A stretch of DNA of 64,000 nucleotides from Dietzia aurantiaca (GCF_021033825.1 NZ_JAIFXZ010000009.1:85388-149387); one strand, 5' to 3'. Positions 1 to 8,596 are shown, numbered from the stretch's first letter. Made by a program: numbers and translations. The notes: generated by a model not told the origin, from the letters alone.

Positions 1-85
1 GGGCCCGACCCCAGCGCGTTCACCTGCGGCGATTCAGGTTCCTGTGTGCGTTCGGTCACGTTCTCGTCGATTCGCGTTCACCGAT

Positions 86-115
86 TTGCTTTGTTCGCCA
101 AGTGGCACGTAGTGT
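86..115 (+). promoter_or_regulatory. Probable promoter of first tRNA-fMet
   Basis: TTGCTT at 86-91 and TAGTGT at 110-115 are separated by 18 bases and lie just upstream of the tRNA that begins at 131. This matches a sigma70-type -35/-10 pair. The call rests only on motif and position. In bases 1-85 I see no gene. Confidence 0.35.
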
Positions 116-130
116 CATACACGCAATCGA

Positions 131-207
131 CGCGGGGTGGAGCAGCTCGGTAGCTCGCTGGGCTCATAACCCAGAGGTCGCAGGTTCAAATCCTGTCCCC
201 GCTACCA
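131..207 (+). tRNA. Initiator tRNA-fMet (CAT), copy 1
   Basis: A 77-base cloverleaf with CCA encoded at 205-207. The anticodon stem is CTGGG/CCCAG around the loop CTCATAA, giving anticodon CAT. The three G-C pairs in that stem, together with the unpaired first position of the acceptor (C1 opposite U72), are the hallmarks of an initiator tRNA rather than an elongator. The gene is identical over its full length to the copy at 509-585. Confidence 0.97.
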
Positions 208-212
208 CTGAA

Positions 213-247
213 CGAAGCCGGTGCGAGAATTCCTCGCACCGGCTTCG
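213..247 (+). terminator. Terminator of first tRNA-fMet
   Basis: A perfect 15-bp stem (213-227 with 233-247) with a 5-base loop starts six bases after the tRNA and is followed by a T-containing stretch without a long U run. The rest of the spacer (248-508) holds no gene that I can support. Confidence 0.75.
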
Positions 248-508
248 TCGTCGTTGGCCCTTGAGTTGCCATTCCTTTCGGTAGGCGGTGCTGGTCAACT
301 GCCGCCGCCTGTGAGCCGCGGTCCAACAGGTGGGGCGATAGGGATACGCGGGCGGTCGGCGAGCATTGCAACTACTGAGGCTCCAGGCGATTAGTGATGC
401 GTCGACGGCTTTGGTAGCCTCAGAACTCCAACAGCAACCGGGAAAGCGGCTGATAGTCACCAGGTCGGAAGCTGTTGGAATGTCTGCCAGGTGATGGCGG
501 ACAGGCGA

Positions 509-585
509 CGCGGGGTGGAGCAGCTCGGTAGCTCGCTGGGCTCATAACCCAGAGGTCGCAGGTTCAAATCCTGTCCCCGCTACCA
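509..585 (+). tRNA. Initiator tRNA-fMet (CAT), copy 2
   Basis: An identical second copy of the initiator tRNA at 131-207, again with encoded CCA (583-585), GGG/CCC anticodon-stem pairs and the C1/U72 mismatch. The flanks differ except for the few bases immediately upstream, and each copy has its own terminator. The two look like separate transcription units created by a local duplication. Confidence 0.97.
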
Positions 586-589
586 CTCA

Positions 590-625
590 CTCAGGTCCGG
601 TTCCCGACAGGGAGCCGGGCCTGAG
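590..625 (+). terminator. Terminator of second tRNA-fMet
   Basis: A 16-bp stem (590-605 with 610-625, two G-U pairs) with loop GACA lies four bases after the tRNA, followed by TCATTT. Bases 626-808 up to the alcohol dehydrogenase hold nothing I can call. Confidence 0.7.
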
Positions 626-808
626 GTCATTTGTGCCCCGCGTGCTTCGGCCACCATGCCGCCGGGCCTCCCAGGCCTCCCCGTCTGCACGGTGTGCTGC
701 CCCTCGCGAGGGAGAGTCTTGTGGCCGCGTGGAGTGCCCCATAACGTGGACAGACGTCTAGGCAGGAGTCCGTCGACACTGTCGCGTCCATACTCGGAGG
801 CCCCGTTC

Positions 809-1906
809 ATGAAGACCCGTGCAGCAGTTGTCGAAGGTCCGGGGCAGCCCTTCCGGCTGTCCGAACTCCAGATCGACGAGCCCCGCTCCGACGAGATCCT
901 GGTTCGCGTCAAGGCCGTGGGTCTGTGCCACACCGATATCACGATGACGATGATGCTTCCCGAGGAGATGTTCCCCCGGGTCTTCGGCCATGAGGGCGCC
1001 GGAGTCGTCGAGGCCGTCGGCGCGGATGTCCAGGGCGTGAAGGTGGGCGATCACGTGGTGATGAGCTTCCGCTCGTGCCGTGAGTGCGATCGCTGTCAGG
1101 CCGGGGCGGTCGGCTACTGCAGGCAGGCCATGGCGCTGAACTACCTGGGTTACCGGTCGGACGGGTCGACCACCTTCCACCGCGACGGGGCGGCAGTGGC
1201 CGGTTCGTTCTTTGGTCAGTCCAGCTTCTCCGAGCTGGCGATCGCCTCCCCGGACAACGTCGTTGTGGTCGACCCCGACGTGGACCTGTCGACAGCCGCC
1301 CCGTTCGGCTGTGGTTTCCAGACGGGCGCCGGCGCGGTGCTCAACACCATCGACCCCGACCCGGCCTCGAGTCTCGTGGTCTACGGCGCCGGCGCGGTCG
1401 GGCTGTCGGCGGTCGCCGCGGCGCGAGCCCGGCGAGTGCAGACGATCATCGCCGTGGACACCAAGGATTCCCGGCTGGAGGCCGCCGCTGGCCTCGGTGC
1501 TGTCGGCGTCAATCCGTCCGAGTTGCCCGACGGGTCGTTTGTCGAGCGTATCCGCGAGCTCACCGGTGGCGGGGCGGCCGCGGGTGTCGACACCACCGCG
1601 GTGCCGCAGGTCATCAAGCAGGCCGTCCGGGCGCTCGCACCGCGCGGGACCCTCGTCGTGGTGGGATTGGGGGCGCCGGAAATCGAACTCGACGCCGTGG
1701 ACCTCATGCAGAACGGCAAGATCGTGCGGGGTTGTATCGAGGGCGACTCGGATCCCAAGACCATGATCCCGGAGCTGCTGGGGATGTACCGTGCCGGCGA
1801 CCTCCCGCTGGGCTCGCTCGTCACCACCTATCGCTTCGACCAGATCAACGAGGCGGTCGAGGATGTCGAGGCGGGCAAAGTCGTCAAGCCCGTACTCGTC
1901 TTCTGA
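809..1906 (+). CDS. Zinc-dependent alcohol dehydrogenase (MDR family)
   Basis: A 365-residue medium-chain dehydrogenase that would oxidise a primary alcohol to the aldehyde with NAD. Catalytic zinc ligands are visible as C40 (GLCHTD) and H61 (GHEGAG), with a third cysteine in PFGCGFQTG. The structural-zinc lobe has the C-x2-C-x2-C-x7-C spacing at C90, C93, C96 and C104. A Rossmann motif follows in VYGAGAVGLSAV. The ATG at 809 is preceded by CGGAGG (795-800), so the longer upstream frame from 656 is not used. It is first in a same-strand run with an aldehyde dehydrogenase, which would take its product. The arrangement recalls aryl- or terpene-alcohol dehydrogenases, but the substrate cannot be read from the sequence. 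Confidence 0.93.
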   Translation: MKTRAAVVEGPGQPFRLSELQIDEPRSDEILVRVKAVGLCHTDITMTMMLPEEMFPRVFGHEGAGVVEAVGADVQGVKVGDHVVMSFRSCRECDRCQAGAVGYCRQAMALNYLGYRSDGSTTFHRDGAAVAGSFFGQSSFSELAIASPDNVVVVDPDVDLSTAAPFGCGFQTGAGAVLNTIDPDPASSLVVYGAGAVGLSAVAAARARRVQTIIAVDTKDSRLEAAAGLGAVGVNPSELPDGSFVERIRELTGGGAAAGVDTTAVPQVIKQAVRALAPRGTLVVVGLGAPEIELDAVDLMQNGKIVRGCIEGDSDPKTMIPELLGMYRAGDLPLGSLVTTYRFDQINEAVEDVEAGKVVKPVLVF

Positions 1907-2057
1907 CCCGCACACTCGCTGCGCTGCTCGGTGCGGCACCGCTCGGTGCGGCCGTCGGAAACCGCGCCGCGCACGGCGGCCACCTCCTATGGTGGACAGG
2001 TGTCTGTCCGCATGTCTGACGCGATGGACGAACGCCCGGTGACGGCAGGAGAAGCCC

Positions 2058-3530
2058 ATGACCACTTCACTCGACCGCGACGCCCTGCTGATCGGCACGC
2101 AGTGGCGACGGCCGGAGACCGACGCGATGATCGAGGTGATCAGCCCGCATTCGGAGGACGTGGTCGCCCGGGTGCCCGAGGGCTCTGTCGCGGACATCGA
2201 TTCCGCGGTGATCGCCGCCCGCGAGGCCTTCGATCGCGGGCCGTGGCCGCGGATGGCCCCGGACGAGCGGATCGAGGTGGTGGCGCGACTGTCCGCGTTG
2301 TACGCCGCGCGGCTCGAGGAGATGGCGACCGTGATCTCCACGGAGATGGGCTCACCGATCTCCTTCAGCAACCTCGCCCAGGCGCCGGCCCCCTGGATGA
2401 TGATCGAGGCGTTCACGAAGATCGCGCGCGAGTTCCCCTGGGAAGAGACCCGCGCCGGGGCACTCGGCGGCGAGGTGATGGTGCGCCGTGAGGCGGTCGG
2501 CGTGGTCGCGGCGATCCCACCGTGGAACGTCCCCCAGTTCACGGTGCTGTCCAAGGTCATCCCGGCATTGCTCGCCGGCTGCACGATCGTGGTCAAGCCC
2601 GCACCCGAGACACCGCTCGACAGCTATCTACTCGCCGGCCTGCTCATCGAGGCCGGCGTGCCCGAGGGGGTGGTGAGCATCGTCGCCGGTGGCCGCGAGG
2701 TGGGCGAGCACCTGGTGCGGCACCCCGGGGTCGACAAGGTCGCGTTCACCGGCTCGACCGAGGCGGGCCGGAAGATCGGCGCGATCTGCGGCGAGCAGCT
2801 CAAGAGGTGCTCACTCGAGTTGGGCGGCAAGTCCGCGGCGATCGTTCTCGACGACGCCGACCTGACGACCGTCGTCGAGGGTATGAAGTTCCTGGGCGTG
2901 ATGAACTCCGGCCAGGCGTGCGTGGCCCAGACCAGGGTGCTGGTCAGCCGGGAGCGCCATGACGAGGTCGCCGAGGCATTGGCAGAGGGCATCGGCTCGA
3001 TGGTCGTGGGCGACCCGCTGGACCCGGCCACCGAGATCGGCCCGATGGTCGCCCGACGGCAGCAGGAGCGGGTCAACTCCTACATCGAGATCGGCCGGCA
3101 GGAGGGGGCGCGGCTGCTCACCGGCGGAACCGGGCGGCCGGACGGATTGGAGAGCGGCTGGTACGTGCGGCCCACAGTGTTCGCGGGTGTCGACAACTCC
3201 ATGCGTATCGCGCAGGAGGAGATCTTCGGTCCGGTCCTGTCGGTGATCGCCTACGACGACGTTGACGACGCCGTGCGCATCGCCAACGACTCCGACTACG
3301 GCCTCGCGGGCACGGTGTGGACCGGTGACCGCGACGCCGGTCTGGGCGTGGCCCGCCGCGTGCGGACAGGCACCTACGGCGTCAACACATACACGATGGA
3401 TTTCGCCGCCCCGTTCGGCGGATTCAAGGCCTCAGGCGTGGGCCGTGAGTTCGGCCCGGAGGGGCTCGCGCAGTACACCGAACTCAAGTCCGTCTACCTC
3501 GGAGAGCCCGTCCCGGGCGCCGGCAGCTGA
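2058..3530 (+). CDS. Aldehyde dehydrogenase family protein
   Basis: A 490-residue NAD(P)-dependent aldehyde dehydrogenase of typical length. The catalytic glutamate motif LELGGKS and the catalytic cysteine in NSGQACVAQTR are both present, as are the N-terminal PWNVPQF and the GSTEAGRKI cofactor segment. AGGAGA lies just upstream of the ATG. It sits 151 bases after the alcohol dehydrogenase and 12 bases before an enoyl-CoA hydratase. The likely role is oxidising the aldehyde made by that alcohol dehydrogenase to the acid, which could then enter a CoA-linked beta-oxidation step. The specific substrate is not evident. Confidence 0.94.
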   Translation: MTTSLDRDALLIGTQWRRPETDAMIEVISPHSEDVVARVPEGSVADIDSAVIAAREAFDRGPWPRMAPDERIEVVARLSALYAARLEEMATVISTEMGSPISFSNLAQAPAPWMMIEAFTKIAREFPWEETRAGALGGEVMVRREAVGVVAAIPPWNVPQFTVLSKVIPALLAGCTIVVKPAPETPLDSYLLAGLLIEAGVPEGVVSIVAGGREVGEHLVRHPGVDKVAFTGSTEAGRKIGAICGEQLKRCSLELGGKSAAIVLDDADLTTVVEGMKFLGVMNSGQACVAQTRVLVSRERHDEVAEALAEGIGSMVVGDPLDPATEIGPMVARRQQERVNSYIEIGRQEGARLLTGGTGRPDGLESGWYVRPTVFAGVDNSMRIAQEEIFGPVLSVIAYDDVDDAVRIANDSDYGLAGTVWTGDRDAGLGVARRVRTGTYGVNTYTMDFAAPFGGFKASGVGREFGPEGLAQYTELKSVYLGEPVPGAGS

Positions 3531-3542
3531 GGAGCTCCCCAC

Positions 3543-4352
3543 GTGACCACGCACGCCGACATTCTCGAGGTGCACGACGCGGACCGTGTCCGCACGCTCA
3601 CAATGAACCGTCCCGACGCGCTGAACGCCTTCAACGGCGCCCTTTATACGGAGCTGGCGCGTGCCCTCCACGCGGCTGACGAGGATCCGGACGTCGCCGT
3701 TGTCCTGCTGACCGGCCGCGGACGGGCGTTCAGCGCGGGCACCGACCTCGTCGAGATGGCCGAACTGGTCGCGGACGGCGGTGACAACCGGGCGAGCACC
3801 GAGGAGCACGGCTTCAATCTGTTGGTCGACGCGCTCATCGCGTTCGGCAAGCCCCTCGTCGCGGCGGTCAACGGGCTCGGCCTCGGCATCGGGGTGACGC
3901 TGCTCGGGTACGTCGACCTGGCGTTCGCGGCCGAGGGCGCCCGGTTCAAGTGCCCGTTCACCAGCCTCGGCGTGGCTCCCGAGGCCGCTTCGAGCTACCT
4001 GATCCCGCGGCTCGTCGGTCACCAGAACGCCGCCTGGGTGCTTTTGTCCTCGGAGTGGATCTCGGCCGAGGAGGCGCACGAGATGGGTCTGGTCTGGCGG
4101 CTGTGCGCACCGGAGGAGTTGATGGCCGAGGCCACCGCGCACGCCACCCGCCTGGCCGCGCTGCCGGTCTCGAGCCTGCGCGCGGTCAAGAAGGCGATGA
4201 CCGAGCCGATCGCCCGTCAGGTCACCGAGGCGCGGCAGCGGGAGAACCGGTTGTTCGCGGAGTTGCTCGGTGGGCCCGCGAACTCGGAGGCGCTGGCGGC
4301 ATTCGCCGAGGGGCGAAAGCCCGACTTCACCTCGCTGCCGGACGGCGCCTGA
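3543..4352 (+). CDS. Enoyl-CoA hydratase/isomerase family protein
   Basis: A 269-residue crotonase-fold protein starting at GTG behind GAGGAGCTCC. The N-terminal MNRPDALNAF and the oxyanion-hole segments GRGRAFSAGTDL and NGLGLGIGVTLL are characteristic. It would hydrate or isomerise an enoyl-CoA in the pathway that starts with the two upstream dehydrogenases. The usual first catalytic glutamate position reads as part of FTSLGVAPEAAS, so the exact reaction (hydratase, isomerase or hydrolase) is open. It is separated from the aldehyde dehydrogenase by only 12 bases. Confidence 0.9.
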   Translation: MTTHADILEVHDADRVRTLTMNRPDALNAFNGALYTELARALHAADEDPDVAVVLLTGRGRAFSAGTDLVEMAELVADGGDNRASTEEHGFNLLVDALIAFGKPLVAAVNGLGLGIGVTLLGYVDLAFAAEGARFKCPFTSLGVAPEAASSYLIPRLVGHQNAAWVLLSSEWISAEEAHEMGLVWRLCAPEELMAEATAHATRLAALPVSSLRAVKKAMTEPIARQVTEARQRENRLFAELLGGPANSEALAAFAEGRKPDFTSLPDGA

Positions 4353-4398
4353 CCCGCCGGCGCGTCCCCGTGTGGCCCGGGTGGGCCAGGATGGCGGG

Positions 4399-5559
4399 GT
4401 GACCACCTCGCACCCGCCCGCGCCCCGCCCGGTCGACGTGGTGGTGATCGGCGCTGGGCAGGCCGGGCTCTCGGCCGCCTACCACCTGAAGCGGCGGGAC
4501 TTCGTATCGGTGGGCCGGGCGAGGTCGGGGGATCGTACCTTCGTGGTGTTGGACGCCGAGGACGGTCCCGGCGGCGCCTGGCGGCACCGGTGGGAATCAC
4601 TCACCATGGCCACAGTCAACGGAATCTTCGAACTGCCCGGGATGGCCGTCCCGGGCGTCGACCGCACCGCCCCGAGCCGCCGGGCACTGCCCGTCTACTT
4701 CGCCGACTACGAGAAGCACTTCGACCTGGATGTACGGCGGCCGGTCCGGGTCAGATCGGTACGGCGGGGCGGTGACGGGCCCGATGACGGGGCGGGGGAG
4801 CACCTCGTCGTCGTCGCGGAACACGGCTCGGACACCCACGCCGGCGCGGACCCGTCCCGCGGCTCCGGCGCCGAGCGTTGGGCGGCGGGGTACGTCATCA
4901 ACGCCACCGGCACCTGGTCCCGGCCGTTCTGGCCCCGTTACCCGGGCCAGGAGACGTTCCGCGGTCGCCAACTCCACGTCCACGACTACGTCGCCGCCGA
5001 GGAGTTCGCCGGGCAGCGGGTGGTGATCGTCGGCGCCGGCATCTCGGCCACGCAGCTGCTCGAGGAGATCTCGCTGGTCGCCGACACGTTCTGGGTGACC
5101 CGCCGCCCCATCGAGTGGGAGACCGGACCCGCGCCCGCGAATTTCTCGGCCGCGATCGACCGTGTCGCCGACCGGACCCGCCGGGGGCTGCCGCCGGAGA
5201 GCGTGATCAGCGTGACCGGCCAGTTCCGCGGCCCCTGGATCGAACGGGCCGAGGCGCGCGGCGTCCTGGTGCGTCACCCCATGTTCACCCGCATCGAGCC
5301 CGACGGCGTCCGGATGCCCGACGGGCGGCTCGAGGAGGCGGGCGTCATCCTCTGGGCGACCGGGTTCCGGCCGGCGGTGGCGCACCTCGCGCCCCTCGGC
5401 CTGCGGACCACCGAGGGCGGGATCCGCGTGGACTCCGGGCGGGCGCTCGACGAGCCCAGGCTCTTCCTGATCGGCTACGGCCCGTCCCAGTCGACCGTGG
5501 GCGCCAACCGGGCGGGCCGTGACGCCGTACGCGCGATCGTCGCCGACACCCGCCCCTGA
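4399..5559 (+). CDS. FAD-dependent monooxygenase (FMO-like)
   Basis: A 386-residue flavoprotein. An FAD Rossmann motif (VVVIGAGQAGLSAAYHL) opens the protein and a second, NADPH-type one (VVIVGAGISATQLLEE) lies in the middle. This is the two-dinucleotide-fold plan of flavin monooxygenases. ATGFRPAV near the C-terminus is the usual third motif. The GTG at 4399 is chosen because it starts the conserved N-terminus. A frame open from 4270 would overlap the previous gene. CAGGAT six bases before the GTG could be a -10, so it may have its own leaderless promoter. The role in the alcohol/aldehyde cluster is inferred from position only. Confidence 0.87.
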   Translation: MTTSHPPAPRPVDVVVIGAGQAGLSAAYHLKRRDFVSVGRARSGDRTFVVLDAEDGPGGAWRHRWESLTMATVNGIFELPGMAVPGVDRTAPSRRALPVYFADYEKHFDLDVRRPVRVRSVRRGGDGPDDGAGEHLVVVAEHGSDTHAGADPSRGSGAERWAAGYVINATGTWSRPFWPRYPGQETFRGRQLHVHDYVAAEEFAGQRVVIVGAGISATQLLEEISLVADTFWVTRRPIEWETGPAPANFSAAIDRVADRTRRGLPPESVISVTGQFRGPWIERAEARGVLVRHPMFTRIEPDGVRMPDGRLEEAGVILWATGFRPAVAHLAPLGLRTTEGGIRVDSGRALDEPRLFLIGYGPSQSTVGANRAGRDAVRAIVADTRP

Positions 5560-5568
5560 CGCAGCAGA

Positions 5569-5614
5569 TCCGCTACCCGGCTGGGCGATGCGCTCCCCGA
5601 TGGCGGGTAGCGGA
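5569..5614. terminator. Bidirectional terminator between convergent genes
   Basis: A perfect 11-bp inverted repeat (5569-5579 with 5604-5614) lies between the stop codons of the rightward monooxygenase and the leftward acyl-CoA dehydrogenase. The loop is 24 bases and itself GC-rich. Confidence 0.55.
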
Positions 5615-5654
5615 CCGTGCAGCCGGGCACCGGATCTGGCGGGCGAGGACGGGA

Positions 5655-6815
5655 TCAGAGAGTGCGCGAGATCAGTTCCTTCATGATCTCGTTCGTGCCG
5701 CCGTAGATCTTCTGCACGCGCGCCGAGGCGTACATGCGGGCGATCGGGTACTCGGTCATGAAGCCGTAGCCGCCGAAGACCTGCAGGCTGCGGTCGATGA
5801 TCTCGCACTGCTTGTCGGTGCAGTAGTACTTGGCCATGGAGGCGGTGGCCGGGTCCAGCTCGCCCCGCAGGTGCAGGCCGATGCAGTGGTCGAGCAGCGT
5901 GCGGGCGGCCAGGGCCTCGGTCTTGCACTCGGCCAGCTCGAAGCGCAGGTTCTGGAACTTGAGGATCGGCTTGCCGAACGCCTCGCGTTCCTTGGCGTAC
6001 TCGGTGGCCAGGCGGACCGCGGTCTCGGCGGCGGCCACGGCGGTCACGGCGATGATGAGGCGTTCCTGGCCCAGTTGCTGCATGAGCTGGATGAAGCCCT
6101 GGCTCTCGCCGGCCTCGCCGCCGAGGATGTCGCCGGCGGGCACGCGCATGTCGTTGAAGAACAGCTCCATCGTGTCCTGGTACTTCAGGCCGATCTTGTC
6201 GAGCTTGCGGCCGCGATCGAAGCCGGGCAGGTCGGCGGTCTCGGCGACCAGCAGTGACAGCCCCTGGGCGCCCTCGCCGCCGGTGCGGGCCACGATGATG
6301 ACCAGGTCGGCGTGCATGCCGTTGGAGATGAAGGTCTTGGAACCGTTGACCACGAAGCTGTCACCGTCGCGGGTGGCGGTGGTTCGCAGCGCCTGCAGAT
6401 CGGATCCGGCGCCCGGCTCGGTCATGGCGATCGCGCCGACCATCTCGCCGGTGGCGAGCTTGGGCAGCCAGCGCTGCTTCTGCTCCTCCGTGCCGTACTG
6501 GAGGATGTAGTGCGCCACGATCGTCGAGTGGACCGAGTTTCCCCAGCCGTCGTCCAGTGCGCGGGTCTGCTCCTCGGCGATGACGGCCTCGTGGGCGAAG
6601 GTGCCGCCGCCCCCGCCGTACTCCTCGGGGATCGAGATGCACAGCAGGCCCGCGTCGCCGGCCTTGTTCCAGAACTCGCGGTCCACGGCGCCCTGCTCAG
6701 CCCAGCGCTCGAGGTTGGGGACGGTCTCCTTCTCGAGGAATGCCCGGGTGTGGGCGCGCAGAGCGTCCAGGTCCTCGGTCATCCAGGGGGAGCGGAAGGG
6801 GGCGGGCTCGAACAC
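5655..6815 (-). CDS. Acyl-CoA dehydrogenase
   Basis: A 386-residue FAD enzyme catalysing the first oxidation of beta-oxidation. AMTEPGAGSDL and NGSKTFISNG are the two ACAD signatures. QVFGGYGFMTEYPIARMY and the C-terminal IYGGTNEIMKELI are in place, the latter carrying the usual region of the catalytic glutamate. The start is GTG at 6815 with TGGAG about ten bases upstream. A downstream ATG (MTEDLDAL) is an alternative. It is divergent from a TetR regulator with a 27-bp palindrome between them, so repression by that regulator is likely. Confidence 0.93.
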   Translation of the reverse strand: MFEPAPFRSPWMTEDLDALRAHTRAFLEKETVPNLERWAEQGAVDREFWNKAGDAGLLCISIPEEYGGGGGTFAHEAVIAEEQTRALDDGWGNSVHSTIVAHYILQYGTEEQKQRWLPKLATGEMVGAIAMTEPGAGSDLQALRTTATRDGDSFVVNGSKTFISNGMHADLVIIVARTGGEGAQGLSLLVAETADLPGFDRGRKLDKIGLKYQDTMELFFNDMRVPAGDILGGEAGESQGFIQLMQQLGQERLIIAVTAVAAAETAVRLATEYAKEREAFGKPILKFQNLRFELAECKTEALAARTLLDHCIGLHLRGELDPATASMAKYYCTDKQCEIIDRSLQVFGGYGFMTEYPIARMYASARVQKIYGGTNEIMKELISRTL

Positions 6816-6871
6816 GGGGCGACTCCAGAGTGGTGCGTATCGGGGCCGTTGCGGCCTTGACTTCCGCCACT

Positions 6872-6898
6872 ATACAACTGCATGGCATGCAAGTGTAT
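6872..6898. promoter_or_regulatory. Palindromic operator between acyl-CoA dehydrogenase and TetR genes
   Basis: Two 13-base arms, ATACAACTGCATG (6872-6884) and CATGCAAGTGTAT (6886-6898), are inverted repeats with 11 of 13 bases paired around one central base. The site lies 56 bases upstream of the leftward dehydrogenase start and 51 bases before the TetR GTG. Length and position fit a TetR-family operator. That the adjacent TetR protein binds here is inference. Confidence 0.65.
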
Positions 6899-6949
6899 GG
6901 TCGGTCTTCGAGTGGCGCCGTCGGCGCCGGGGCACACAGGGGAGACGAG

Positions 6950-7573
6950 GTGGGGACAGTGGCCGGGGACGGAACCGAGCAGGCGGCTTCCTGGACGAGC
7001 GCCGCCGCCGGCGATGCCACTGCGCGGTCGCGGATCCGCCGGGCCGCCCTGGAGCTGTACGCGGAGTACGGCGAGGACCGCGTCTCCATGCGTAGGGTCG
7101 CCGCGGAGGTCGGGGTGACGATCGGCCTCATCCAGCACCACTTCGGGACCAAGGACGGGCTACGACGGGCCGTGGACGAGGTGGTGGTGGAGAGCGTGGT
7201 CCAGACACTGGCGACCGTCGACCACTCGGGGCCGGCCGCGGAGGTCGTGGCGGCCCGCGACGCGGCGGTCCGGGAGATGCTCGAGCGGAACCCCGTGATC
7301 GTGCAGTACCTCAACCGGGCGCTCCTCGAACCGGGCGGACGCGGCGGACCGCTGCTCGAGGCGATCGTGGACCTCACCACCCGCGTGGTGGAGGGACTGC
7401 GCACCGAGGGCCTGGCGTCCACGCGCAGTTCGGACAAGGTGCAGGTCGTACGAACCCTCATGGGTCAGGTCGGGGAGTTGTTCCTCGAGCCGGTGGTCTC
7501 GGCCATCTGGGCGCATATCGACGGCGAACCGGCACTGCGGCCGACGATCCGGATCACCGTCGAGGGTGCGTGA
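6950..7573 (+). CDS. TetR-family transcriptional regulator
   Basis: A 207-residue repressor. The N-terminal helix-turn-helix covers roughly residues 25-70 (IRRAALELYAEYG, RRVAAEVGVTIGLIQHHFGTKDGL), followed by a helical ligand domain with no recognisable ligand motif. GTG at 6950 is preferred because AGGGGAGA precedes it. An ATG at 6887 would begin inside the operator palindrome. It is divergent from an acyl-CoA dehydrogenase and probably senses an acyl-CoA or fatty-acid-related ligand, as many actinobacterial relatives do. That is inference from context. Confidence 0.88.
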   Translation: MGTVAGDGTEQAASWTSAAAGDATARSRIRRAALELYAEYGEDRVSMRRVAAEVGVTIGLIQHHFGTKDGLRRAVDEVVVESVVQTLATVDHSGPAAEVVAARDAAVREMLERNPVIVQYLNRALLEPGGRGGPLLEAIVDLTTRVVEGLRTEGLASTRSSDKVQVVRTLMGQVGELFLEPVVSAIWAHIDGEPALRPTIRITVEGA

Positions 7574-7705
7574 CACCAGCAGCGGTTGTCAGACGGAGGT
7601 AGCGGAACGGAGTGACGATGTGCGCTGTGCATACCGGCCGACCTGCCGCTACGCTGTCGGGAGCGTAGACCCCGCCATTTCGGCCGGGGTGGGAAGGACA
7701 CGCTC

Positions 7706-8416
7706 ATGAGGTTCACCCGTCTGGCGCGGTTCGCCGCGGCGACCATGATGGCCGGCGCCACCGCCCTGGTCGCTCCTGCCGCGGCACAGGCTGCGGTCCC
7801 GGTTGGAGGCGGCACGCCCGTCCTCGTCGGCGGAACGGCGGGCTGCACGATCACCGCCGCGGGGTTCGATTCCACCGGCGCGCCGGTCGCGTTCACCGCT
7901 GCCCACTGCAGTGACCGTATCGATTCCCCGGTCATCCTCAAGGACAACGAGGGTGCCGGCGTGATCGGCACCATCGCCACCCGCAACGAGATCCTCGACT
8001 ACTCGGTGATCCGCCTGAACCCGGGCACCGCCTTCCCGGTGCGACAGCAGGGCGTCACGGGCCGCGGGCCGGCGCCGCAGTTCGGCGACATCGTCTGCAA
8101 GGACGGTCTGTCGACCGGGCACACCTGCGGCATCACGTGGCAGCGCGAGGGCGTTCGGTTCTGGAGCCAGGCGTGCGCCGGTTACGGCGATTCCGGCGGT
8201 CCCATCACCCGTGACGGCCGTCTGGTGGGCCTGGTCTCCGGTGGCCACATGCCCCCGGCCGCCGGTGCGGTCGGAAGCGTCGGCCCGATCCTGCCGTCGT
8301 GCGTCCACCCCGCCCAGTCGCCGTTCTTCCTGCCTGCCCTCGGCTACTCGTTCGACGCGATCGTCGACGATGCCACGGCACGCGGCTGGCCCGGCCAGGG
8401 CTTCCAGATGGCCTGA
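7706..8416 (+). CDS. Secreted trypsin-like (S1) serine protease
   Basis: A 236-residue exported protein. A basic N-terminus and hydrophobic segment end at AAAQAAVP, a good signal-peptidase I site near residue 30. The catalytic triad is visible as the His of FTAAHCSD, an Asp in ILDYSVIRL and the Ser of GDSGGPI. Cysteines near the His and Ser motifs would form disulfides outside the cell. GGAAGGA provides the ribosome binding site. An inverted repeat (7649-7655/7662-7668) in the upstream region may belong to its promoter. It is monocistronic, ending in a strong terminator. The substrate is unknown. Confidence 0.92.
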   Translation: MRFTRLARFAAATMMAGATALVAPAAAQAAVPVGGGTPVLVGGTAGCTITAAGFDSTGAPVAFTAAHCSDRIDSPVILKDNEGAGVIGTIATRNEILDYSVIRLNPGTAFPVRQQGVTGRGPAPQFGDIVCKDGLSTGHTCGITWQREGVRFWSQACAGYGDSGGPITRDGRLVGLVSGGHMPPAAGAVGSVGPILPSCVHPAQSPFFLPALGYSFDAIVDDATARGWPGQGFQMA

Positions 8417-8436
8417 CACGCCCGCGGATCCGCCAG

Positions 8437-8466
8437 GACCCGGCACCGGACTCACGGTGCCGGGTC
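8437..8466 (+). terminator. Terminator of the S1 protease gene
   Basis: A perfect 11-bp stem (8437-8447 with 8456-8466) with an 8-base loop starts 20 bases after the protease stop and is followed by TTCGCAT. Confidence 0.7.
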
Positions 8467-8525
8467 TTCGCATGTGAGGCGCCTGCAGCGAGAGCCTTCA
8501 CGTCGAACGCCGAACGCCGAACGGG

Positions 8526-8562
8526 GAACGCCCCCACGGACTCGGGGTCCGTGGGGGCGTTC
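8526..8562. terminator. Strong hairpin between convergent genes
   Basis: A perfect 16-bp inverted repeat (8526-8541 with 8547-8562) with a 5-base loop lies 34 bases beyond the stop of the leftward fadE23-like gene. It is probably that gene's terminator and acts as an insulator from the protease gene. It is preceded by three GAACGCC-type direct repeats (8502-8522). Confidence 0.7.
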
Positions 8563-8596
8563 GGCGATCTGGATGCGGGCGGGCGCCCGCATCAAC

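Noticed and set aside
758..2596. A 612-codon frame on the minus strand
   Set aside because: It covers the opposite strand of the alcohol and aldehyde dehydrogenase genes and has no recognisable motif or ribosome binding site.
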